From CALDTK01 sp045110575 (GTDB lineage: Bacteria > Bacteroidota > Bacteroidia > Chitinophagales > Saprospiraceae): DNA of 64,000 nucleotides. Numbering within the stretch: position 1 is the stretch's first letter; every line of letters starts with the position of its first letter. Below the pieces are notes generated by a model. That model ran no database searches, was not told where the DNA came from, and saw only the letters and a list, made by a program, of their open reading frames with translations. This document shows, one piece after another, positions 36,236-44,926 of this stretch. The position numbers and the translations under genes were made by a program. The stretch spans positions 184,579 through 248,578 of the forward strand of contig JBGCGF010000003.1 in NCBI GenBank assembly GCA_045110575.1, read 5' to 3'.

Positions 36236-37144
36236 CTAGTTAGAATTGCGGTATTCTGAAGGACTGAAGCCTGATTTAGACTTAAACAGTTTGCTAAAGT
36301 GCTGCGGGTATTCGAAGCCAAGGTTAAAGGCAATCCGGCTGATAGGCTGTTTCGATCCGAGTAATTCCGTTTTAGCCTGCTCAATGATGTAGCTGTGGAT
36401 GTGATCTTTCGCGCTACGACCTGTTTCTATTTTAAGTAAGTCACTTAAATACGATCCAGACATGTTTAGGGCTTCGCCACAACGTTTAATTGAAGGTATT
36501 CCTTTGTCGGTTAGCTCTTCTGAGGCGAAGTAGTCGCTTAAGAAGAGCTCAAACTTGGCGACGTAATCCTTGTTTAGGTTTGCTCTCGTGTAGAATTGCC
36601 TATCGTAGTACCGGTCACTGTACTTGAGTATTGTCTCAAGGTTATGTATGATTAGTTCCTGTGAATACTTATCGATGTTTTGCTCTAGCTCTAGTTCAAT
36701 TTTTTCTACGAGTTGGATGAGGAATTCTTTCTCCTTTTCGGATAAGTGCAAAGCCTCTGTCACCTCATAGCTGAAGAACGTGTGGTCCTTTATCGTTTTG
36801 CCTAGAGATGAGCGCCTAATGAGGTCTGGATGGAATACTATAGTCCAACCCGTATCGTCGAGTTCTTCAATTGGTTCTGGGAACGAAGTGACCTGCCCAG
36901 GAGCGATGAATACGAGCATCCCTTCCTGGAAGTCATAAGAGTTGCGCCCGTAATTAAAGGTTGTTCCTTTAGTCTTTCCCTTCATTGAAACGAGGTACAG
37001 CTCACTTGTAAGTTTCAGATTTTCGAAGCTAAAGTTTGTCTTCGGCCATTGCTTTATGATCGTAATCAAAGGATGCGCTGGTGCGGGTAGCCCAAACATT
37101 TGATTGAGCTCCGAAACGGAATTTATTCGTATAAAATTATCCAT
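36236..37144 (-). CDS. AraC family transcriptional regulator
   Basis: A 302-residue protein with an N-terminal cupin-like sensor half and a C-terminal double helix-turn-helix (CGEALNMSGSYLSDLLKIETG ... ISRIAFNLGFEYPQHFSKLFKSKSGFSPSEYR). It overlaps the upstream membrane-protein gene by 8 bases and is third in an operon with the SDR gene. Two direct repeats spaced 21 bases lie upstream of that operon and are its likely target. It is a close paralog of the regulator at 49355. Confidence 0.92.
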   Translation of the reverse strand: MDNFIRINSVSELNQMFGLPAPAHPLITIIKQWPKTNFSFENLKLTSELYLVSMKGKTKGTTFNYGRNSYDFQEGMLVFIAPGQVTSFPEPIEELDDTGWTIVFHPDLIRRSSLGKTIKDHTFFSYEVTEALHLSEKEKEFLIQLVEKIELELEQNIDKYSQELIIHNLETILKYSDRYYDRQFYTRANLNKDYVAKFELFLSDYFASEELTDKGIPSIKRCGEALNMSGSYLSDLLKIETGRSAKDHIHSYIIEQAKTELLGSKQPISRIAFNLGFEYPQHFSKLFKSKSGFSPSEYRNSN

Positions 37145-37553
37145 TCGTTTCTATGTTTTTCAACTCTTTATACGCCAGGAAACCAAAGATTACCGTGAGG
37201 GATCCCCGGAGGCTGTCGATATAAAGTGCTTGTACTTCGCCAAACCTGAAGAAAGCCATCAGCCCAAAGATGAGTATGTAACTTGCAACAAAGAGCCCTA
37301 CAACAGGGCCTGCCGATTTCTTTTGACGAGTCCATAAGATACTTAATATTGACAACGCTCCAAGAAGCAGTAATTGGAGCCCGATTACGAGTCCAAGTAT
37401 TTCTAGGTCGGGAGTGTATTGGATTTTAAAGCCTTGCTCTAAGGCAACTTGAAAGTTTATCAAACCGGCAAGGCCAACGCCAATTTCAACGACGGCATGG
37501 ATAACCATGAGAGCGATAAAAAAACTTGTCGCTATACTGTTCTTCTGTTTCAT
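37137..37553 (-). CDS. Four-helix membrane protein of unknown function
   Basis: A 138-residue protein with about four membrane segments (SFFIALMVIHAVVEIGVGLAGL, LGLVIGLQLLLLGALSIL, VVGLFVASYILIFGLMAFF, SLTVIFGFLAYKEL). It resembles small DUF4345-like proteins, but I am not certain. It lies between the SDR gene (17 bases upstream) and the AraC gene (8-base overlap) and is surely co-transcribed with both. Confidence 0.72.
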   Translation of the reverse strand: MKQKNSIATSFFIALMVIHAVVEIGVGLAGLINFQVALEQGFKIQYTPDLEILGLVIGLQLLLLGALSILSILWTRQKKSAGPVVGLFVASYILIFGLMAFFRFGEVQALYIDSLRGSLTVIFGFLAYKELKNIETNG

Positions 37554-37570
37554 TTTAAGCTTTTTAGCGA

Positions 37571-38470
37571 TTAGTATTTTACTCCTGTATATTCCTCAGA
37601 GAGCGACCATAGTTTTTGGGCATTTTCTTCGTTATGGGGCATTTTATTTGAGGGGACGAGTACCGGATATCCTTTGAGTTCCATCATGCCCTTTGGTCCG
37701 TAGTAGTCTCCAGAAATGGAACTCGTATCTGTTGCAGCGCGAAGCGTAGGTAAAACACCCATTTCTACGTTCTGAGAAAATAATGGGTTTAGTATTTTAA
37801 ACATCAGACTGTGTCTCTGAAGATCAGTGCTCGTCCAGCCAGGGTGAGCAGCTGTTATAAGAGGGGCTGTAGCGTCATTTTCTGATCTTCTAGCTAGCTC
37901 AAGAGAGAAATACAAGTTTGCTAATTTGCTGTCCGAATACGCTTTATTCGTGTTGTATTTGCGTTGCTTCCAATTAACGTCTGCAAAATTAATATCGCCT
38001 TGTTTATGGGCTATACTAGAGGTGGCTACGATTCTAGACGACGTTGTTTTTTTGAGCAGTGGCATTAGCAGGCCCGTTAATGCAAAATGCCCAAAGTGGT
38101 TCGTGCCCATTTGGATTTCGAATCCGTCTTCTGTTTTTGAAAAAGGGCAAGCCATTACGCCTGCATTATTGATCAATATGTCTAACTGATCATAGGAACT
38201 GTTAACTCCCTGCGCAAAGGTCTTGATGGAAGCTAGGCTCCCCAAGTCTAATTGGCGGATCTCAATGTTATCAGTTGAGGTAGCGCTTTTGAGCTGCTCA
38301 ATGACCTGTTCAGCTTTGACCGTATTTCGCACAGCCATAATGACTCTTGCGTTCTTTTGAGCCAGTATTTTGGTTGCTTCTTTGCCTAATCCACTACTGG
38401 CCCCAGTGATTATTACGGTTTTCCCTTCAAGGTTGGGAATGTCTTCTGATGTCCAAGTTGATGCTGCCAT
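37571..38470 (-). CDS. Short-chain dehydrogenase (retinol dehydrogenase-like SDR)
   Basis: A 299-residue classical SDR. NAD(P) motif TGASSGLG (22-29), INNAGVMACP, catalytic Ser in VATSSIAH and Y-x-x-x-K in YSDSKLANL (about residue 180). The A-V-R-N-x-x-K-A-E sequence after strand 2 favours NADPH. The resemblance to plant/animal retinol dehydrogenase-like enzymes suggests an alcohol/ketone substrate, unknown here. ATG 38470 is taken (MAASTW) rather than 38509. First gene of the SDR-membrane-AraC operon. Confidence 0.9.
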   Translation of the reverse strand: MAASTWTSEDIPNLEGKTVIITGASSGLGKEATKILAQKNARVIMAVRNTVKAEQVIEQLKSATSTDNIEIRQLDLGSLASIKTFAQGVNSSYDQLDILINNAGVMACPFSKTEDGFEIQMGTNHFGHFALTGLLMPLLKKTTSSRIVATSSIAHKQGDINFADVNWKQRKYNTNKAYSDSKLANLYFSLELARRSENDATAPLITAAHPGWTSTDLQRHSLMFKILNPLFSQNVEMGVLPTLRAATDTSSISGDYYGPKGMMELKGYPVLVPSNKMPHNEENAQKLWSLSEEYTGVKY

Positions 38471-38523
38471 AACGTGTGCTAGTTTGAAGTAGCACAAAGT
38501 TGACCTCACTTGTCGAGGCAGGC

Positions 38524-38562
38524 GTATACGTTTCGCAGAAGCTTGTATAGATTTCGCAGAAG
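38524..38562. promoter_or_regulatory. Direct-repeat operator upstream of the SDR-AraC operon
   Basis: GTATACGTTTCGCAGAAG (38524-38541) and GTATAGATTTCGCAGAAG (38545-38562) agree at 16 of 18 positions and repeat every 21 bases, two helical turns. A weaker third start (GTATAGAGCG) lies at 38571. They lie 54-92 bases upstream of the SDR start. Spacing and arrangement are typical of AraC-family binding, and the operon carries an AraC gene. Confidence 0.7.
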
Positions 38563-38622
38563 GTGGTTGGGTATAGAGCGAGCTAGTCTTCGATCTATTT
38601 GGTGTTTAGCTAGATTTTTAGT

Positions 38623-39138
38623 CTAAAACTGAATCAAAAACTCTTTTAACAAATCCTCATCTGCAAACTGCATGATAGCTTTGCCGAGTTGAAATTGACC
38701 ATTGGCTGTTGCGATGGCGCACATAGCGATTGTCTTGGATAGGTCGCTGGCGTCTTCGTTGTCTGCGACTTTGAGAGACATAGCTTTCATCTCGTCGAGG
38801 GCGTTGAAGTATGCATCATTGTAATCGCTAGGGAGTCTTGGGTTCTCGTCGCCAAGTACACGCTGCTGTTCGATGGTCGAGCAAAGTGCGGGAATATTCC
38901 AGTCTGCGATGTTTTTTTCTTGGGCTATTCTAATGAGCTGTGGTACAGCTAAGAAGGAAACTAAGCCAACAGCTCCTTTGTGGTGTAGTTCCACCCAAAG
39001 TTCTTCCCAGATCAAGGTTAGGTCTGCACCTTCTTTCGCTGCTTCAAGCCTTTTAAGTGGCTTGGAAGCATCGTAGGTCACACCATAAGCTCCATTGAGC
39101 GTTGTCCATATTGGATCTGAGAGGTCGAGGTGTTCCAT
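38623..39138 (-). CDS. Hypothetical protein (helical-repeat-like)
   Basis: A 171-residue soluble protein. It has PIWTTLNGAYGVTYDASKPLKRLE and WEELWVELHHKGAVGLVSFLAVPQLIRI; the W-E-E-L-W-x-E-L-H-H-x-G-x-V-G-x-x-S-x-x-A-V-P pattern recurs in uncharacterised HEAT-like proteins often found near polymorphic toxins, from memory. The start is set at MEHLDLSD (39138); a longer frame begins at 39183. It stands alone between a terminator and the SDR operon. No function can be assigned. Confidence 0.65.
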   Translation of the reverse strand: MEHLDLSDPIWTTLNGAYGVTYDASKPLKRLEAAKEGADLTLIWEELWVELHHKGAVGLVSFLAVPQLIRIAQEKNIADWNIPALCSTIEQQRVLGDENPRLPSDYNDAYFNALDEMKAMSLKVADNEDASDLSKTIAMCAIATANGQFQLGKAIMQFADEDLLKEFLIQF

Positions 39139-39285
39139 AGCAATTAGTCGCGTTATGATTGATTCGCTTTTGCGATTTGGCAATCTACCACTTCGAATTT
39201 GGTCAGCGTAGTTTCTAATTAAAATTGCTTGAGATTCTCTTCGTTCAGATGGTTGTAGATCTCATCAAATTTTATGCAGGATCTG

Positions 39286-39324
39286 ATAAAAAAAAGACCA
39301 TCGCGCTATTAGCACGATGGTCTT
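39286..39324 (-). terminator. Intrinsic terminator of the SnoaL-like gene
   Basis: AAGACCATCG pairs with CGATGGTCTT (39294-39324), followed on the minus strand by a run of T. It lies about 30 bases after the stop at 39356. Confidence 0.85.
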
Positions 39325-39355
39325 CCATACGAGTGAAGTTCAGTTAATGCGTTCG

Positions 39356-40261
39356 TTAGAACCCGAATTTACCGTTTTCGTTCTTTCTGTCTGACTCCGG
39401 CATGATGGTCTCGATAACGTCCCAGTGTTCAACGATCTTACCATCAGCAATACGGAATAAGTCATAAAAAGAAGTATGATCTCCTTTGCCAAATTTTCCT
39501 TCACTTACGGTTAGTACGAAGTTGCCTTGAGCTAAAACCGCATGGGTCTTCTCATAGATCATAACCAAGTCGTTGTCTGTGAAGTACTTAAATGCTGCTC
39601 CTAATCCTGCGAGACCGTCGGCGATCCCTGAATTGTGCTGGAGATACGTTTCAGTACTTATATAGTCCGTCATCTTGTCCGCCTTGCCGTTCATCAATAC
39701 ATCTGTGATGAAATTTGAGACGAGCGTACGGTTTGCTTCAGTCTTGTCGACATCTTCGGCTTTCGCCGGTCCATCAAGTTGTGTTCTTCCGCTAGGATTG
39801 GCAGGTGTTAATGCCGAGAGGTTGTCCCAGTGCTCGACAATGAGTCCGTTCTCGAATCGGAAGATGTCGAACCCAGCTTTAGGTCCGAAGAAATCATACT
39901 CGCTGTGCGTGAATACATAGTCACCGTCTTCAAAGGATCGAATGACCTTTACTTTAAATCCTTCTGGTGGAGCCATGTGAAGTACTGCTCCAAATCCAGC
40001 TAGTCCGTCTGCAACACCAAGGTTGTGTTGAGTGTAATTCTCGGCATTGATGTAGGCGACTGGTTCTTTTGCACCAGTTTCTATGCTCTTGAGAAGAGCT
40101 ACTGCTTTGTCTTTGTTGGTCATCTTGGTTACTTCTTTTGATAGGGTTTTTCCTTGTGACGTCACCTTGTCTATAGCTGTTTTAGTGGATTGTGCATCAG
40201 CGCAACTACTAAGTAAACAGATCAGAACGAGTACACTTAGGATTGAATTCAACTTTTTCAT
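39356..40261 (-). CDS. Secreted protein with two SnoaL/NTF2-like domains, probable lipoprotein
   Basis: A 301-residue protein. The signal ends in LICLLSSC (lipobox Cys 20). Two similar SnoaL-like polyketide-cyclase domains follow: YINAENYTQHNLGVADGLAGFGAVL ... FDIFRFENGLIVEHWDNL and YISTETYLQHNSGIADGLAGLGAAF ... YDLFRIADGKIVEHWDVI. The second is an internal duplication of the first. The family includes small-molecule isomerases or binding proteins; activity here is unknown. An AraC gene lies 100 bases upstream on the same strand. Confidence 0.88.
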   Translation of the reverse strand: MKKLNSILSVLVLICLLSSCADAQSTKTAIDKVTSQGKTLSKEVTKMTNKDKAVALLKSIETGAKEPVAYINAENYTQHNLGVADGLAGFGAVLHMAPPEGFKVKVIRSFEDGDYVFTHSEYDFFGPKAGFDIFRFENGLIVEHWDNLSALTPANPSGRTQLDGPAKAEDVDKTEANRTLVSNFITDVLMNGKADKMTDYISTETYLQHNSGIADGLAGLGAAFKYFTDNDLVMIYEKTHAVLAQGNFVLTVSEGKFGKGDHTSFYDLFRIADGKIVEHWDVIETIMPESDRKNENGKFGF

Positions 40262-40361
40262 CGTTATTGGTTTTGTTGACGATGCAAAGGTGTGGATCCC
40301 ACGGAGCGCTTAGGCTATAGAAAGAAGTATGTTGACTGTAGAAATGGGAAAGTTGCAGGTT

Positions 40362-41261
40362 CTATTCCGCTGGTGAACGAAATTCTTCAGGTGTAATCCC
40401 AGTCAGTCGCTTGAAGTATTTGTAGAAATTGGTGCTTTCTTCAAATCCACTCGCGTAGGCGATTTCCTTTACGGAAGCTTCAGTATTGATGAGCATTCTC
40501 TTTACCTGTAGAATACAAATTTCGTCGATGAACTCTTTGGCTGATAGATTTGTAATGCTGCGGGTCACCGTATTGAGCGTTTTTGTGCTCAAGCCCATAT
40601 CTGCTGCGTAGTCCTTGACCTTTACGGTTTTGAGGGCTTTGGTTTCCGCTAAAGCTTGAAACTGTATGAACTCCTTGAGATACTTACGGGCAAATGCTTG
40701 TTCATCCTGTTTGGCCTTCAATCGAAAGAGCTTAGAAATCATGATGTGAAGCTCACTGCGGATGATGCCTAGGGAATAGCTGTCATTAACCTTATGGTAT
40801 TCCGTTGTGATTCGTGCTACGATCTCTTGTACCTCTTGAAGGTCCTGTTTATCCAATTGAATTTGAGGGCTAGCCAGCATCTCGTTAAAGAGCTGAATCG
40901 ATCGCATGGACTCCAATTGCTCGAAGTAGCTTACCATGAACTCTTCGGTAAAGAGTAGCGCTCTTCCTTTTATGCTTGTGCCTCGATGGAACTTGTGAAT
41001 TTGATTCTTGCGTATGGTGAGCACCGTTCCCGTTTGGCAATGATGTTCCGTAAAGTCAATGGTGTGTTTGCCTTCTCCTTCATCAATCAGTATGATCAGG
41101 TAAAACTCCACGATGTGAAGTTCATCTGGGCTATGGTCCTCAAATTTTCGCTCGAATAGATCCTCCAGGTTTATCAAGTCGAATTGAGCAGTTGGATTCT
41201 GCTGGTTCGTGAATTTGATATGTTCGAGGTCTGGAGACATAGATGAGGGCACAGGGGGCAT
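40362..41261 (-). CDS. AraC family transcriptional regulator
   Basis: A 299-residue protein with a cupin sensor half (FYLIILIDEGEGKHTIDFTEHHCQTGTVLTIRKNQIHKF) and an AraC DNA-binding C-terminus (VKDYAADMGLSTKTLNTVTR ... VKEIAYASGFEESTNFYKYFKRLTGITPEEFR). It is not closely similar to the two other AraC proteins in the window. It lies just upstream of the SnoaL-like gene in the same direction and may control it. Confidence 0.9.
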   Translation of the reverse strand: MPPVPSSMSPDLEHIKFTNQQNPTAQFDLINLEDLFERKFEDHSPDELHIVEFYLIILIDEGEGKHTIDFTEHHCQTGTVLTIRKNQIHKFHRGTSIKGRALLFTEEFMVSYFEQLESMRSIQLFNEMLASPQIQLDKQDLQEVQEIVARITTEYHKVNDSYSLGIIRSELHIMISKLFRLKAKQDEQAFARKYLKEFIQFQALAETKALKTVKVKDYAADMGLSTKTLNTVTRSITNLSAKEFIDEICILQVKRMLINTEASVKEIAYASGFEESTNFYKYFKRLTGITPEEFRSPAE

Positions 41262-41285
41262 GCGAAGATGGTGAGAAAGCTAGGG

Positions 41286-41612
41286 TTATCTGTCTATGAC
41301 CTCGTCCGTGTCTTTTGGTAGCGCTTCCTTTGAATAGTAGCGCCTAGGGACATGTTGATCCATCCTAGACTCTATCCACGCTCTGGAATAATCAAAACCA
41401 ATCGCGATGGCTATCACTAAGATGAAGAGTTGAATCAACCTCAATTTGTTATTCTTCGTTTTCACTACACACAGTGCAATCGCAAGTGTGAGCAGTACCA
41501 GGAAACCAGATTCGAACAATGGATTGAGTCCATTGGCATAGTGCTGCCTAAAAGCGATGTACGTTCCGTAGAAGACTGATAGCGCCGCACTGGTCAAGAA
41601 TTTGTATCTCAT
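41286..41612 (-). CDS. Small membrane protein, unknown function
   Basis: A 108-residue protein with about three hydrophobic segments (FLTSAALSVFYGTYIAF, SGFLVLLTLAIALCVV, LIQLFILVIAIAIGF) and an acidic/arginine tail (RYYSKEALPKDTDEVI). It follows the next membrane-protein gene by 5 bases, so the two form an operon. No family recognised. Confidence 0.6.
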   Translation of the reverse strand: MRYKFLTSAALSVFYGTYIAFRQHYANGLNPLFESGFLVLLTLAIALCVVKTKNNKLRLIQLFILVIAIAIGFDYSRAWIESRMDQHVPRRYYSKEALPKDTDEVIDR

Positions 41613-41617
41613 TATTC

Positions 41618-41881
41618 TTATAGCTTGCGCAAAAAGGCTATCAAATAAACGAGTGAAAGTGCGACTAGGAAGAACAGTGTAAAGGCGAAGACTATTGCAA
41701 GAGTCGCTTGCCCTGTGCCTTCTGTAAAGCCATAAGCGAAATACAGTAAAGCAGGAAAATATGCAACGGTTTCAAAGATTGAATCTTCTATTGCAGCGGG
41801 TTGAATTTTAAAAAATAGAAGAAATGAAAGGCCAAAGTATAGAAGGGTGATATAGAAGGTTATTGAGATTTTTCGATTCAT
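41618..41881 (-). CDS. Small membrane protein, unknown function
   Basis: An 87-residue protein with three hydrophobic segments (ISITFYITLLYFGLSFLLFF, YFPALLYFAYGF, LAIVFAFTLFFLVALSLVYLIAF). ATG 41881 (MNRKISITFY) is more plausible than the longer frame from 41923. The gene order and tight spacing with the gene at 41286 suggest a two-protein membrane unit. Confidence 0.6.
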   Translation of the reverse strand: MNRKISITFYITLLYFGLSFLLFFKIQPAAIEDSIFETVAYFPALLYFAYGFTEGTGQATLAIVFAFTLFFLVALSLVYLIAFLRKL

Positions 41882-41995
41882 AACTGTATGCTTAGGCATC
41901 CCTTGACTTCGTCTGTAGAGCAATGTTTGATCTCGACAGGCTTAAATAGATTACCCGATGGACAATGGATATCTCCGTCATTTCGTCCATCTAAA

Positions 41996-42445
41996 CTACG
42001 ACTCATCAAGCATCCTCCGATGATAGTTGATTTGCCCAAGGTGGTAGTTCAAATGAGAATGCAAGTGGAGTAGTGTGAACTCCATGTTTGCAGGTTTGTC
42101 CCAAATTACAATGGGGAAGTCACCCGTAAGCATCTCACTTGTCAACGTATCTAAACCTCGCTCAACAACGCGTATCGTCTCTTCAATTTGAGCCTTCAGT
42201 GTAACACGAGGGATATCTTTGGCCGAGAATTCAAGTTCTCTTTGACGGATATAGCCTGTCTGCGCAAGTCCAGCGCCTATGTAGGCGTTGAGGTTCCCAA
42301 TAAGGTGAAGGCATAAGTTGCCTCCTGAATTAGTGATCATCTTGTCTACTAGCCAAAGGTGCTTCTCCGATTGGTAAAGCTCAATCTCCGATTTGAGTCT
42401 ATTTAGGTCTCGAGTGAAAAGGAATGCAAGCGTCTTCGTGTTCAT
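41996..42445 (-). CDS. DinB/DUF1572 family protein
   Basis: A 149-residue four-helix-bundle protein. The metal triad expected in the DinB superfamily is present: H47 (NLCLHLIGN), H131 and H135 (HLNYHLGQINYHRR). Members include metal-dependent thiol transferases; others have no known activity. Soluble, single gene, 25 bases downstream of the lipoprotein at 42471 on the facing side of the map. Family assignment is good, function open. Confidence 0.85.
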   Translation of the reverse strand: MNTKTLAFLFTRDLNRLKSEIELYQSEKHLWLVDKMITNSGGNLCLHLIGNLNAYIGAGLAQTGYIRQRELEFSAKDIPRVTLKAQIEETIRVVERGLDTLTSEMLTGDFPIVIWDKPANMEFTLLHLHSHLNYHLGQINYHRRMLDES

Positions 42446-42470
42446 CCGGCTAAAGTATCGATCTAAGCGG

Positions 42471-43091
42471 TTAGCGCGTCAGAAGCTCGAACTCTACGAT
42501 CTCTGCTTCCGTCATCCAATGAATAGAGGAGGCGAGAGCAGCATTGATCGTGAAGTAGTAAAATGCTTCAGCATCTTCTTGTGTGAAGCCTACGGATTGG
42601 TAGTAATCGATGTAGGGTTGATGGTTCGCATCGCCAACTGGATAGTCAGTGGCCTCATTGCTTCCATCGCTCCAAGAATGCACACCTATTTGAGTGTTTG
42701 TTCCTTTTGTACGGCGAATACCCGCTAGGAAAAAGTCCACCCCACCAGAAGCTATTAAGCCGTTGGACGTGAGGTGAGTGACGATATTCTTTTGATGAAC
42801 AAGTTGTGAGACCTGAAGATTTACCTCATCATCTGACGATCCATTCACCTCCCTTATACTGATGCTATCGACTGCTGGATAATCTGTGAGTAGTTGATTG
42901 AAGTTGACTAGACTTGAGCTATTTATCTCACCGTCCATCGAGACGGTTGTGTCATTGATCACAGAGAAGATGCCGTAGTTGCCTTCTCCATTGTTGGTGT
43001 CATCAACGGCGTCGCAATTTGTGAAAGCAATGGTCAACGCACTCAGTGCACACACGGAAAGAATAGGACGTAGATTGAATGTAGATCGCAT
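42471..43091 (-). CDS. Lipoprotein with ClpP/crotonase-like fold (COG3904-like)
   Basis: A 206-residue protein. The signal ends in LTIAFTNC (lipobox). The body has SVINDTTVSMDGEINSSSL, ISIREVNGSSDDEVNL, LVHQKNIVTHL and SNGLIASGGVDFFLAGIRR, the order of predicted periplasmic ClpP-like proteins in which the G-S-x-D-x-(A/G) patch follows a short beta strand. The usual serine position is not clear (ASGG), so activity is uncertain. It ends with HWMTEAEI, like the TALE-type C-termini of this family. Confidence 0.62.
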   Translation of the reverse strand: MRSTFNLRPILSVCALSALTIAFTNCDAVDDTNNGEGNYGIFSVINDTTVSMDGEINSSSLVNFNQLLTDYPAVDSISIREVNGSSDDEVNLQVSQLVHQKNIVTHLTSNGLIASGGVDFFLAGIRRTKGTNTQIGVHSWSDGSNEATDYPVGDANHQPYIDYYQSVGFTQEDAEAFYYFTINAALASSIHWMTEAEIVEFELLTR

Positions 43092-43282
43092 GGCGTATGA
43101 TTGAACTTACCTGTAGCTGTAGTCTATTTCTGCAATTACAGACAGTACGACGTCATTGAGTATATCAAGGAGGTGCCTCCTTTAACGACTTACGTGTGAC
43201 GATATTCTGCAGCGATGAACCTTCGCTATTACACTAGTGAAATAGCGAAAGCAATTCTATTGCCAGCTCGACTTGTTTCGCT

Positions 43283-44728
43283 TTAGCGTACAGAAGAAAT
43301 CTGCTGCTCGTAGTTCCCGTTCTCTGTCACCACTTTCAAGAGGTAATTCCCCGTTGGCAAATCCAGTGCTAGTTGCGAGGTTTTAGCCGCGACGGTTGTA
43401 GCATATACAAGAGCACCAACAGTTGAGTAGATCTGGATTGAAGCCTTTGTCTCAACCTCAAACTCAAGTGTGATTATATCTTGAAAAGGATTCGGATACA
43501 CGGTCAGTTGGTCGAATTCAACGGTAGTCTGATTACTTACGACAAGCGGCGTTTCATTGAAGTAGAGGTAGCTGTCTCTATTCGCACGTTCACCAATTGT
43601 AGTTCCTCCGAGGACTAGGTCTAAATCACGGTCTCCGTCGATATCGCCAACCGCATGGCTGGCTAGGTATGCCCCTGCGAGAGAATCGGTTTTGACGAAA
43701 GTTACAGAACCTTGATTTTCGTACACACTTCCTACAATCAGGTTATTCGCGAGTCCACCAGGACCTGTGCCCAAGACAAAGACATCAAGATCTCCATCAT
43801 TGTCTAGGTCACTCATTGATACGTCTCCAAAGGTGACATCCGCAAAGAGGCTATCCTGGACCATCGTAAAGTCACCAGCACCATCGTTTAAGTAGAGTTC
43901 GGTTGCGGTACCATTTGCTCCTTGTCCGCAAATGAGTACGTCTAAATCTCCATCATTATCAATGTCGCCACTGGTTACATCGCCACCAGCGAGATCATTG
44001 AAAGATGCAGAGGCCTGTTCGCTAAAGCCTCCTTGACCATCATTTAGATACAGGATGGTGTTCTCTTCATCAAAGGTCGAGTCGTAACCTGAAACAATGA
44101 GGTCTAAATCATTATCACCGTCACAGTCAAACAGCTCTAACCGGCTTGTTAGGTCTGAGAAGGTAGAAGTAGTCGATTCTGCAAAGCCACCGTTTCCATC
44201 ACTAAGGAAGAGCTTCGTGTTCACGGTGCCGTTAACGTCTATGGTTCCTGAGATAATAATATCCTGATCGTTGTCATTGTCGACATCACCAAATGCGATG
44301 TCAGTGCTTCTGTAATTAGGAATGTCAATAGGGCTTGGGCTGAAAATTCCAAATCCGTCATTTACGTACAGTATCGTTGAAGCGACCGACCGCAGAGTAG
44401 CTGCAATTAGCAGGTCTAAGTCGTCATCGCCGTCAATGTCAATCACGGCTATTGTACCGTTGAAGACATTCTCTAGTGCAGTATTCGCACTTTCGGTAAA
44501 TCCACCATCACCATCATTCACATAGATCGTCGTGGCGATAGGTCCGCCTTTCCCAATCATGATCAAGTCGTTGTCGCCATCATTATCGATGTCGGCAAAC
44601 TCCATGTCACCTACGTCAGCTTGTTGGATCAATGGATGAGGATCGGCAACTTCAAAATTGATGTTTTGCGCAGTTATCGCTCCGATGGGAGAAATGGCTA
44701 AAGCGAACGTGGTGAGTAGAATTTTCAT
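43283..44728 (-). CDS. Secreted VCBS/FG-GAP repeat protein with T9SS sorting domain
   Basis: A 481-residue protein with a signal peptide (MKILLTTFALAISPIGAITAQ), about seven FG-GAP/VCBS repeats each with a Ca-binding D-x-D-x-D-G-D-x-D-L loop (DIDNDGDNDLI, DIDGDDDLDLL, DVDNDNDQDII and so on), and a T9SS type A C-terminus (LTVYPNPFQDIITLEFEVET ... LPTGNYLLKVVTENG). Such proteins form seven-blade propellers stabilised by calcium and bind surfaces or ligands. It stands alone. Confidence 0.93.
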   Translation of the reverse strand: MKILLTTFALAISPIGAITAQNINFEVADPHPLIQQADVGDMEFADIDNDGDNDLIMIGKGGPIATTIYVNDGDGGFTESANTALENVFNGTIAVIDIDGDDDLDLLIAATLRSVASTILYVNDGFGIFSPSPIDIPNYRSTDIAFGDVDNDNDQDIIISGTIDVNGTVNTKLFLSDGNGGFAESTTSTFSDLTSRLELFDCDGDNDLDLIVSGYDSTFDEENTILYLNDGQGGFSEQASASFNDLAGGDVTSGDIDNDGDLDVLICGQGANGTATELYLNDGAGDFTMVQDSLFADVTFGDVSMSDLDNDGDLDVFVLGTGPGGLANNLIVGSVYENQGSVTFVKTDSLAGAYLASHAVGDIDGDRDLDLVLGGTTIGERANRDSYLYFNETPLVVSNQTTVEFDQLTVYPNPFQDIITLEFEVETKASIQIYSTVGALVYATTVAAKTSQLALDLPTGNYLLKVVTENGNYEQQISSVR

Positions 44729-44926
44729 AGGAAGTTGATTTTTGTAAGCACAGTCTCAAGGCTAATCAGCAATACTAGTCTTTTATGTAATGGGTAACTA
44801 CACTGTTATGCAATATGTTATCAATGGTCGTGCAAATGCGCTCAATGAGCAACCACGGTGACGTAATCCGCTTCTATATCCTTGGTAGCAAGGGTATTAG
44901 TTCCTCTAATTGCAGGCTTACTTAGC

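Noticed and set aside
40274..40350. Repeated TGTTGAC motif before the SnoaL-like gene as AraC site
   Set aside because: Only seven clear matching bases and a 56-base distance, unlike paired AraC sites.
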